DNA of 64,000 bases, taken from positions 11,979,501-12,043,500 of the forward strand of contig CM050656.1 in assembly GCA_027574665.1 (NCBI GenBank), read 5' to 3'. The notes below the pieces were generated by a model, which was given only the letters and a program-made list of their open reading frames with translations, made no database searches and was not told where the DNA came from. This stretch comes from Rhynochetos jubatus. Taxonomy: Eukaryota; Chordata; Aves; Eurypygiformes; Rhynochetidae. Made by a program: the position numbers and the translations under genes. Below are positions 9,101 to 21,100 of this stretch, piece by piece (position 1 is the first letter of the stretch; every line of letters starts with the position of its first letter).

Positions 9101-12100
9101 AGACCAAGCGTTTATTAGATTACAAGCAGCACAAACGCAGCTGGCACAATATGGCAGGGAGAACGGGTTTCCAAGCCCTGCGGATATATCCGGCAACAAA
9201 TGAAAGCGCTTTCCTTCCTCTGCAATGCTCCAAGACAGAGCAGGAGAGAAATGACTCGCAACACCTCACCGGAGACAGGCGCGGGCCGTCGCTCCACGTC
9301 CAAGCCTGGGAAGGTGAGCCCCCCCCGCCCGGGCAGTGCTATCCTGACAGCCCACCCGCAGGCTGCTGAACAGCCACGAGGCGAGAGCGCCCATCCTGCG
9401 CACCACTTACCGACCGGTGGCCCCAGCCTCGGCCAAGCCAACCCCGAGACCGCACCACCGGGCTGGGAACGACGTGATGGAAGAGCCGTTCTTTACTCCA
9501 CCTTAAAACCAGCCTCTGAGCTCAAAGGGTCCCGCAGTCACCTCATTTCCCGTAAGCCACAGGCTGAAGTTCCCCAAAGCAGCCCAACGGGAGCCTTCCA
9601 AACGAGGCGCATCTTTTCCGCAGCGTTCGCTGCCCCAACGCAAAACCAAGGGACACCGCGTGGAACTTTGGAATTCCTCTGAAGCACTGCACGTCTATGG
9701 CCGAGTATGTCCCACCAGCTGCTCCACGCCCCCGGTGCAGGATCTGCTGGGAAAACCCACCTCCACCACATCATTTCAGCCAAGAAACCAGAGCACGGAT
9801 GCCACAGAGCACCCGGGGGGGACGGGCCTCTCGCAGTATGTGCCAAGAAGCACCTAGTCCTTCTGCTAGGTGTTGGGATCACAGCTAAGGCTCCAGCAAA
9901 GGACCAAGAGGACTATCAGGAGAGGATTTCTAGGAGACCAACCTGATCCAGGGGATCCAAAAGGAGCACTAGGGAAAGAGGAAAACCCAGCCTCGTGCAA
10001 ACAGCCAGCACTGGCAGGGCCTAGGGGACACCTCTATCCCGTTCTTAAACCACGCCTTTGGCTTAGAGCCGGGCTTTCTGCACAGCAGGAGATTTCATAC
10101 CTCAGAGGCCGAATCTTTACACCTGAACACAAAGCGATTGTTTTAGCAGAAAAAAGGCTATCAGGTATTTGGATTTCAGTAAATTCTTTGGCCCAGAGTC
10201 TTAACTTGAGCAGAACCTCACTAAAACAGGCTTGCACAGGAGCTCCGCGGCACAGACTACCGGCAGCAGCTCCGCTGGAAGGGAGCAGGGCTGGGGAGAG
10301 CCCTAAGACAAGGCAGCAGGAAGCACTGGGACAGGAGATGGTCCATGTTTATCTGGTGGGTGCTGCGCTGCAGCTAGCAGCGGGTGGCCAAGGAAGGAAA
10401 GGTCACTTGGTACAGCTTAGCAGGAGACAGGATGCTTAGCCTGGAGGGTGGGGAAGACATTCCCGAGAGCAAGAGGCCTCAGTCCAGAGAACTGTCACGC
10501 CCCATGAGGAATCACACAGAATATTTAAGATGGGCAGTCCAGAGAACTGTCACGCCCCATGAGGAATCACACAGAATATTTAAGATGGGCAATGCACCCA
10601 GCTCTGTCTCCTCTGGGGGATGCATGGGCTGAGCTAGTCAGGTGGTGCTATCCGTAACTCCTAGGACACAAGGAGTTAGCAGAGCCCAGCACTGAAGAGC
10701 CGTGGACACACAACGTTCACGTGATTATCAGAGCCCCCAGAGTCTGTCTTCACCCCTGCCCCTAACATCAGCATCACCGTCTTTCTAACGAAAGGCAGGA
10801 TTCCCTTCTGGCAAACACCAGCTGGCAAAAGCCTGCTGGACTTCAGGAACAAGGGACAAGACATAGGAAAAGTCCATGCTTGCTAGGCTAGGCGGGCAGA
10901 CAGGAAGCCTTGGTGTCTCGGCTAGAGGAAAAGCACAAGCTCTTCTCCTGAGAGGCTTCCACCCGCTCAAGGAACCACTGGCAACACCAGCGATTAGCCT
11001 GGCAAAGCCTTCAACTGTAACGCTGCGTGCGTCTTGCTCACGTCCCACGGGAGTCCGGTCAACAAATACTGAGGCAAGGCCTTCACTGACACTCCTGAAG
11101 ATCAGAGGATGGAGCAGGGAAAGGCAGGACAAATTAATTTCACTTCAAAGAAAGGAGCACTAGAGATGCTCAGGAGGAGTGGGGCTGTGAGTTTAGTTTA
11201 AAAACACATCAATTAAGCTTCCTTTTAATTCAGGGAGGAGGATCTGGCCTGCAAACAGGAAGGCTTCATTGGTTTCTCAAAGCAAGAGTATATTTTAATT
11301 TTACCATCATTAAGAAAATGTTATGATTTATGTGGCTGCTGTCGGACTAATATCTTTAGAATTTAGCTGGCTAAGCCAATTCATCTCTAAGACTGATGAA
11401 GGCTGATTGCTCTCTATGCAAAATGTATTAAAACTAAATGAGCAGTCTATTACTCAAATGCAGCTGATAATCTGTTAGCCAGGGTCCGTTAGCCGGGCTG
11501 CCTCGGTGCAGGAGAGAAGCCTTCATCCCCTGCACAGCTCTGATAAGCCCACGCTTACTTCAGCAAGCCCTTCTTTGTTCGGTCTTTAGATGTCCAGAGA
11601 TGCATCAGAGCGCTGGAAGCGGCGTATTGCCTGCCCGCATTCCCGAGGAACAAGGCAATCCGCAGGGACCACCGATCCCAGCCCACAGCAGAGAGAAGGG
11701 CTTCTCTGGCTCCCGCCGCGTGCGCTGGGATACGTGGTTTCTGCAGGCCGTATCTCCGTGTTAATGAAAACACCACTCAGGCCAATCTCGTTGCTTACAC
11801 CACGGCTCCTGGGATGCTCTCGGTGTTGTCATGGATCGAGTCCTCCACAGGGGCTGAGGAAAATTATGTTCCTCTGAGAACTCCGGCAAGCCACCACAGC
11901 TTCTGAGGTGAATGGCATTTGCCCTTTTCTTTCCTTCCTCATACTAGACTATTATTGTTATTTATTATCTTTAAAGTCCCCATATAATAATAATACCTGG
12001 GAAACAGATTGCTCCAGTCAGAAAACTGATTAGCCAGGATTTTTGAGGTTACTATATTTTGGATGCTCTTCTCCTTTGACAGCCTCTCCCTACAGCCCTC

Positions 12101-15100
12101 TTCGCAACACCAGCCCGCGCTTATAATTACACCAACGTCGCTTTTGATTTAAGGACTGCAATCCTTTGTCCTTGCTATAAACAACCCGCATTAAACACAC
12201 CAACTGCGTGTACCAAGAGAAAAATAAATAAAGAGCTACAGAAAATTGCGTGAATCAACCCCACGAAGCCGCAGCTCCAGAGCCTACCTACGCAGAGCCG
12301 ACCCTGGGATACACGGCCTCGCGCGCCGGCGTGCGCTCGCCCGGGGTACAGCGGTACTGCTCGGGAATTGGGCTGCGCAGCTCAAGGAGGTGAACGCAGC
12401 ATCCCCCCACAAGGGTCAGAGACTCGGGGGGGGTGTCCCCGAGCAGTCTGGTTTCCACAGAGGGTCTTCACCGCGGAGTACCCTTGAGGTTCTGAATGAT
12501 ACAGGGTTTTTATTTAACGTTTGAGACATTCCGCCAACAAAACCTCGCTAATTCGCACTAATGATTAGGAGACCTGGCGCAAATTAATTGCTAATTGGCA
12601 AAATTCATTAAATGAACAAACAGGGTAAGAAATAAAGGAAGATAAAGCCTGCCCAAACAGACTTGGTTCGTTTATTTGTGTGTGCTGCTCAATTTTCATG
12701 ATTTATACTAATACTTTTAAGCACAGTTGTAAAAAGCACCTGAGTAGATTTTGGAAGAGTAATGAAGCCTAAGCAATAGCAGAGCTTGCGACACAGTGCC
12801 CCGTCGTGCCTTACAGCACCACCGCCCGGCAGGCAGGTTCTGCCACGGGCAGCCGCGCTAGGAACGGGAGAGGTCTGCAGGATCTACAAAGACAGATTCA
12901 GCCAGGTCTTACCTGTGCGGTCATCTTAAATGTCCTGCTCTCAATTTATCCCTCTCCTCATAAATGCTCCATTTCTGGTGCTCCCGACTTCCGAAAAACC
13001 CCTGCCACTTCCGTGCTGAAACCTTTTGTTTGGTCCCTCACCAAAATACAAGGTTTTTTTAAGTTAATTGAGAGTTATTTGGATATTTCACACGTGCCCT
13101 CCCTGCTGCTGCACTTCATTTTAATTCAATTTTGAGACAACCTGTTCCTTAAATTCACCCGTCCCCAACCCTAAACAGCATGAACGTCCTAAAACCGTTA
13201 ATCCTGAAAACTCCACACGGCTGACCCGTGCCTGCACAGCTGTAAACCGTGGGTTTACGCCCCGGCACCAGTGCCGTTGTTCAGCATTACAACACAGCTC
13301 CCTGACATTGAAAACCACCTTCTTCGCGGATTTCAGCAGCGAGGAAACTTTCTCATTAGGCCCTTTCCTCATGGATCTCTTTATAGTACTGAATCGCCGA
13401 GCGGATCTCCGGGAAGGAGTGCTAAAGTTTCAGATAAATGACGTTTTCTGCATTTTCTGGCTTAAGATGGGGAAAGAAGGTCAACCTCTCCGCGGCTGCA
13501 TGGCTCCACTCCGCAGGAGCGCCGTGCTTTGTACTGGTAGCTAGATCTTGGAAGGGGACGCTTTACCTTGACCCACGAGGATTTTTCCATGTTACTCTCT
13601 CCTCCCCTCCATCCTGCTGAGGAGGGGAGTGACAGAGCAGCTTGGCGGGCACCTGGCCCCCAGCCAGGGCCAACCCTTCACAACGGATACACGCAAGAGT
13701 TTGAGAAGCTGGAAGTCGCACAGGCATTCTCTGCCTCAGCGAACATCCACGCTTCCCCCCGCCCCAGCCGCGGACCCCCCCATCACACGTCGGTGCCTGC
13801 TGATCTGCCAGACTAAGAGTTAGGACGGGTGAAAATAAAGAGTCCTATCCCTACGCCATCTCTGCTACGCTACGTAACACATCAAACACAGCCATCGCTC
13901 TGGGATGGCAGGCAACCGTCAACCTGCTCCATCAGCGAGGCTCAGTGCTAAACAAACCCATCTTTTAAGGAGAAAACATTCCTGTACTAACCTATGTCAA
14001 CGGCTCTTTTGGGGTTTTTTTGGACTGAAGTGAGACATCGCTCACAAATTCCCACATCAATTGTGCAAAATATAAATTCTGTGCTTGAATCCTCCTACTA
14101 CATTAAACCTGTTGGACTTGTTAGAGGAATATACCCAGTGAAAGCTCTGTCAAGGACGAGGGAGGCCAACAGATCCCAGGGAAGCACAGCACGCTCAGGC
14201 CTACGGCAAAGTAGCAGCTCACTGACCCTATAAACGCTGACGCCCCGTTATGCGCCTAGAGCACCGATTCAAGAGGTAACGCTAAGAGATAATTCCTAAA
14301 GAAACCAAAGGTCCTGGCGCATCGAGGCCTCAGCACGATGGGTTTTCACCGGTGCAGGTCACTAGGTCTTCAGTGGTTTTATACTCTCCCACCCTTTCCC
14401 CCCAGGAAGGGGGTACAGATCGCTTTGTCCCAGCACAAGTAGCCCAAACCAAGAATGACTTGGAATCCACACAAATGATGGCTGATAAGCTGGGAAAAGT
14501 CAGCTTTCTCCCAGTTTGACATACAGGTTGTGACAAGAAGGATGACATCTGGGAAGACAAGAAGAATTCACACCTTGCCAGCACTGCCTGCCATTGAGAT
14601 GGTCATCTTCTGCACCCAAAGTGTTCTCTGCCAGTTCTGAAAATTCCTTGCCCTTAAATACAGTTTGCTTTACACACAGTGTAAGCCTGTAAATCAACTG
14701 CAAAAGGCCTAGAGGAGGTGTTTGTGTAGGGAAACGTGGCAAAACGCAGGGTGCAGCAGGAAGAACTGCACCAGGGGGTGTTTTATGTTGAAAGCACGTC
14801 ACCAGTACAAGACTATAGTATTTTCCTTCAGGAGATCTGCAGATTCCCACACAGTCCTACCCCTGCCTCTTGCTACAGGCACGGAGACCAAGCTGAGCCC
14901 CGTGGAAGTGGCTGCAGGAAAGGGGAATGGGTGCAGGCTCCGAGCTGCATCGGAGTGAAACAAGGCAAGAGCACAGAAGGGTGTGCTGTGATCACAGGGA
15001 GGGCCCTGAGAAGGGCCACCAGACCCCATTACTGTACCCAGAGCACTCTCTTTACACCCGAGAGCCTACTATGGCTTTGGTCCAGATGCTCTCCCACACC

Positions 15101-18100
15101 AAAGAGCTCCACGAAAAAGGCGACGAATGCATTTTCTATCAGCAACATTAACTGCCTTTCAGTTTAGCTAAGAATGAGAACGGAAGCGTTGGCTTCACCT
15201 TCTCGAGCTCATTCAAGATTTTGTGTCCTTTGCCGTTCTCTTTAAAAATAAACACTCCAATATTTTCACCTTATTTCATTCTCTACAGGCAGGAGTTTGA
15301 TTAGGAAACGCACCAGCACTCTCTTGGTCCTAATTAAAGGGCATGTAATACAACAAAGAGATGGCAATGCCACACCGCGAATTCCATCCAGCCTGCGTCA
15401 TTTGTTCATAACTTTTATTCACAGAAATGAGACTACCACTTTACTTCCACACCTCTGCCAAGCTCCCCGTGGAAATCACTCTCATCCACTCTCCTGCGGA
15501 GTGCCAAACATACAACTTCGCCCATGAAAGACTGCTAGCAGAAGCAACAAGCACATCGCCGCTAACTAATCCACGGGATGTCCAGATCTGGAAACATAAA
15601 CTTTCCTACCTAATAAGGGTGTGCTGATCTCCATCGGATTGATGCCAGGATGCCTTGGAGTGCAATCAATACAAAGCAAATAAATTATTAATTGCTCCAA
15701 GTAATTAAATTTATCAAATCCAAATAAAAATAACTGATATTTTATGGAACTGCTTCCCAAGCTGAACCTCTGAAGGGACAATATTGATCACAGGAGGACA
15801 GACAGAGGTTTCGCGTGTTCGCAGCCGATGAGGTCTGGGTTTGCATTAATGACCGGGAAGGAACAGAGCCAACAGCCTCCCATGCAGAGTAAACAGGTGG
15901 CGTGCTTGGCCATTTAATTGTGGGTCAGATCAAATATGGAGAATAAACATGTCTAAACACATACATACAACCCCATCTTCCCCTAGAAGTATCAGTCACC
16001 TTGGAGCTGTAGTAAGCACCCAGTTCCCACTCCAAGAATAAAAAAAACCAGAAAACTCGCACACACGCATTCCCCTCACTACCACAGTAAATTCTTACTC
16101 ATTAATCAGTGCTAAAAACACTGCTCTGCAGGGCTAGTAAATATTTAAAAGCTGGTGAGTATGAATATTTGAATCAATGGGCACTAAAGCTGTACTTGTA
16201 ATTTTCCTTCCTCTACTTCTTTTGTACTTGGTCCAACTGGCAAATTGTCTACAAGATCCCAGTTAGCAGACGGAGTCGGGCTGCTGGCTGGAAGCCTTCT
16301 CTGAGGGGAGGTGGCCAGCCCTGAATGGCTAAGCTGCAGCATCCCTCAGTCCTTTCCACGGACTGGGAGCTCTACAAACTCCTTTTCACCCTAGAGTTTT
16401 GTTTTGGTTCCAGGTGAGCCATCACTCAATTCTCTTCCAGTTCTTTTGTTTCCAAACCCATGACAACAGAGCAAGGACACAGACTTACACCTCAACATGC
16501 AGGAGCGGGGACAAACATCCATGCTTTTCCGTTCATCACCTTCCTTCTTCAAAGCCCTGATGGAGCAACTCAACAGCATCATAGAAATCGTAACTTAATG
16601 TTTGAAAATAAGGCAGAGAGAGAAGATGAGCAACTGAAAATGCACCAAAGATATTAAGTATGTCAAAGTCAAGTGTTCTGAACACAATAAAGTCAAAGGT
16701 TGAGCTTAAGAGAAAGCAGAACATGACACGGCACGGAAACGCTGCGGTGAATTCAAAACAAACTCAGCTCTGCCCAGCACGATGCCTGGATCACAAACAT
16801 GCGGTTACTGTTGGTTTGTCTGGGCCCTGGAGGAGATTCGAGTTCAACTGCCCCCCTTTTCCATTCCTCCAGGCAGAATCTCAGCAAAGCTTTCCTTCCT
16901 CATAGCTCCCTGCTTTCCCTTTAGTCTCTTCCTCTGCTTTCCCTGCACAAATTCCCTACCCATCTCTCGTTTCCTCTGGCTCTTTGGCTGTCTGCCCTCC
17001 CAGCTGAGCAGACCTGGTGTAACAGGAAGTTTTCCAGAAGTTAACGCTTCGGATTAATAATACATTGCTGGTGTTATTTTCATAACACTGTTTTACTAAC
17101 AGCAAAGGCCCCAAGTTCCTTTTCAAGGAACTCATGAAAGGTTTACCCCCTTCCAAAACATCTGCTACCGCCTCCCGTTCCCCGTGGCAACAAGGCGATA
17201 CGCCGCCTTGAATTAAGACGGAGCTTTTCATCACGCCCAGCTTCCCCCTGCCCCGGAGAGCCTTGCAGTCTGTGCTGTCAGGAGGCAGAGGGGAAATCCC
17301 ACGCAGAGCAAGGGCAAGGGGGCTGTGCCCTTCTTTGCCTGTGGCCACAGCCCCACGGAGAACAATGGGAGACTGAAGGCATTGTGATAGAAGGCAGCTT
17401 GTCGAACTCACTGGAGAAGATTACTCTTCAGCCTCTGCTGAAGGAGAAACTTTCGGTTATGAAGAATAATGGCCGTAAGTGACCATTAATCCTAAGGGGG
17501 GAAAAAAAGAAGTCTTCAAATTCAGCCTGTGCATAAGATTTTGTAAGCTTTAACAACAGGGGGAATCTGAAAAGCCAGGGCTATTGTCACAAAAACTACT
17601 GGGAACACATTAAGTTGAATACGGATTGCTAACTTTTTCTTCAAGGATTCATTTCTATAAACTGATTTATAGCTCAAGTTTTCAGGCTAATTGTAAATCC
17701 TCAGGAAAAAAAAAAATAATATCTCTAATCAAAGCGTAAGTGCTATTATCCTGGGGATGACACGGTACATTTTTCAGATGTGACAGAGGTTGAGTCCCTG
17801 ATCTCAGTGCAAAATCCAACTTCACCTAACCACGAAGGCGTAAAGCACGGCAGCAAAGTACAAAATAAAGGAGAACAATAGAAGCCTTTAGGTGAGGAAA
17901 CCTTGAGGTCCTCAGGCAAAAGAACTTAACTGTAGGGTGTCACAAGCCTTCAAAAATCATTTTTCAATGTGCTCCGGGCAAAACATCCTATGCTGGATGC
18001 CACCAGAGTGCAAGTTTCCAGCACAGCATCCCATTTCCTCACTTAGTCCTAGTCAGCTCCCAGCCTTACCAATTCCACACCACCGGTGTGTAGAGGGTTT

Positions 18101-21100
18101 GCCACATAAATCCCACAAGCAAAACAGTTCAGACTGAGCGTGGATTGTCAACTCTGTACCACTGAGCGCTTCAGCATCTCTTACCCGTTCAAAAGGCCCA
18201 TACTGACCTCGTGTAATTAATTCTCCCCATCACACATCTGTAAAGCAACTGAGTCTATTTGCTCCCAGTTTAAAAGCCAGAAAGACTTGAATAAGGAAGG
18301 CAGGTGACTGGCTAAAAGCCACAAACGAATTAATGATTTTGCTGGGTTGGAGGCAGGTTTCACATTTCCAAGCAACAAAGTGTTGGGTTTTCACCTAGAT
18401 CAGTCATTTGCATTCTTTTTCAATTCACAAACCACTGGTACTTCCAATAACAGCATTTATCTCCTTAAAAATTTCAAGCAGAGCACAAGAAGTTGCTCTA
18501 GGTCATCCCAGGAGCTTAGATGTTGCAGGCTGAAAGTTGCTGAATCAGACTGCCATGCCTCAGCTGGTCACTACATTTTGGGAGCATTAAAGAGAACAGG
18601 GAGAAGCACGTAGCACATATCTTCCCAAAGACTGGGATTTGAATCACCTATTTGGCACACGGAAAGGCTGCTGGCTTTGCCAGATGGTTCCATCACTGAT
18701 AGGTTATTGCTCAGCTTCTTTTCCACAGGAGATAAATAAACCATAAAATATCAACCATCACTTGTTAGTTTTCAAAATTCAAACCAATCTCCGTTAATTA
18801 TTTATCTTAGCGTCGGAGAACACATCCGCCACGTCTCCATAAATCGCACCACGTGCTCTGCAGTCTTGCCTGTCACTCGCCCACGGCTTCCTCACGGCTG
18901 TAGCCCCTCACTCAAACAGGCAGCCTGCAGATGGTGACACCTGTCCACCAAGGGCGTCCCCCAGCAGTGACCTCGCCGAGGCACGCCGTCCTCAACGTGC
19001 ACACGCACCCATACGACGAAGCAGCATGATCCCAAACACCTTTCTAGAACAGCCCCAGGGTGTTCCCAGCAAGATCTGAAACTATCCTGACATCACAAGA
19101 ACATCCCATACACCAATCTTTAAAAGTGACCTAGAAAATTACTTTGCCAAGTGAGGGTGAGGGAGAAGGAACCTACTTCTCCACCTTTGCTACAATAAAG
19201 CAACTAAGGATTATTTTGTTTGGCTGGGAAATAAAAGCCCTTGTACTGGGCAACAGGGGTTTGCTATCAAAACCCCTCCGAAAACACTCAGTCGCCAGGC
19301 AGGTTTAACTTACTTGACATCCCAAAACCTGTCGCCAAGAGACGGGCGCCGAGCGTTGCCGACAAAACAGCAAGAAAGCTCTTTTCTCAGGGATACCTGT
19401 GCAACAGAATGAACAAAGGGGCTTCTCCCCAAGTATCTGAAGGTAACGAAAACAGGAAGGCTAAAAATTGTATGTTTGTGTGTGTCTCTGTTGTTTCAAA
19501 ACACAACCTGAACAGTTCCCAAAGGCACCTCTCCTCTACCAACACACGTGCTCTGAGGCCTGTTGGGTTCGGCTGTCAGCACTGTTCGGACTAGACGCCT
19601 CCATTTGGGCCTGTCACGTGTGTCCAACAGCAGAGCGGGCACACTGGTCACAAACACCGGCAGGTTCAGGTGCCCTGCAAGGCGCACAGCACCAGCATTC
19701 CAGGTTTCTGAGTCTCCGCATTTATGGAATTCCTTTCTTATTTTAGAGGCAAAATCTTGACTTGGTTTAGCTACAAAAGGAGAACAGATGAGGAGACAGA
19801 CAGGCAGACGGAAAGACATTAACAGGAGTCCCAAGGGACCAGGACAACAGCCTACCCTCTGGCTTCGCAGCGTGACACCTGCAGATTTGAAGTCAGGAAA
19901 CTTGATGCCAGCAGTCTCAGGAACAGCCTGGAAGAGATCGAAACAGGATGTGTTGATGGAGGAAACACAAGAAACAGGGTTTCATACAGAGACTATCTGA
20001 AGGGGAAACACTGCTTCCTATGACAGAGAACCACCTGCCACAGCCACATGTCAGGGCTGAGGCAAGAGGAAAATCCCAAGCAACGGGATTCAGTGAGAAA
20101 ATCCCAAGCCATTCACTGAGAAAAATACTCCAGTTGAAGGTATCTTTGGAGAGCTCAAGCATTTTTGTTTGGCTGGTTGAAATGCTCTGCTCTACACAGA
20201 GCCTTACCCCCACCCACGCAAGCATAACCCCTAACCCTCAGTGCTACTCTTTACACTAACATATGCATGTTTGCACAATATCATCCTTGCCTAACTGATC
20301 AAAAGTGATCCATTTCACTGATCAAAACAGCCCAGGACTTGCCTAAATCTTGGCTTTTGACTGCAAGTCCTCTAAGGAATGATCTGAGAAACCTCTGATC
20401 TGTACAGACGTGAGCCCACTAATGAGGATGTAAGGACTGCACCCCTCCCGGGAGGCCTGCTGTTTATACACGTTTTGCCATTTGTCCACTCGTTAGACAG
20501 TTTTCTTTCTTCCCCACTTCACATTTTAAGCACAGCAATACAAGGCAGCAAACTCGTAACGCTGCTGCTGCTAGACAGCATTTAGTTGCATTTCAAAAAA
20601 TAAATGGAAAAAAAATAAATGCAATGCCTTGAAAATCTGTGTGGCTGAGCAAAGCACAAGGTGAGCAAACTTTTAAACGATTAAACCCAGCGGTCTGCAG
20701 GGCCCTGTGCACCAAAACTTGTGGGTTCCCCTGAACGGATCAGCGACACTCACGATTCCACCCAAGAGCAGCCACAATCTCTGCAAAACGCATGCTCAAT
20801 CGCGCTTTTCCAAAAGGAAGAGTCACCTCAAATCTCCCGATTTCCTTGGAGACGGCGTTCGCCTCGGTGCTCCCACATTTCTCTGCAGAGAGGCTCTGCA
20901 GCGTGCTCTGTGTGTGTCCCCCCAGGCAGGGCTGAGACAACCAGGGCTACCCCAAGATCATAAGAGATGCTGAAGGACAGTGACTCAATTCCTCCAGTTC
21001 CCTGCAAATGACTCTCACATCCCTATCAGCTCCCTCTGTGTCTCGGTCTTGAGGTGGCACCTCACAAGTCACTCTGCATGGTCAGGCATTAAGATTTTTT

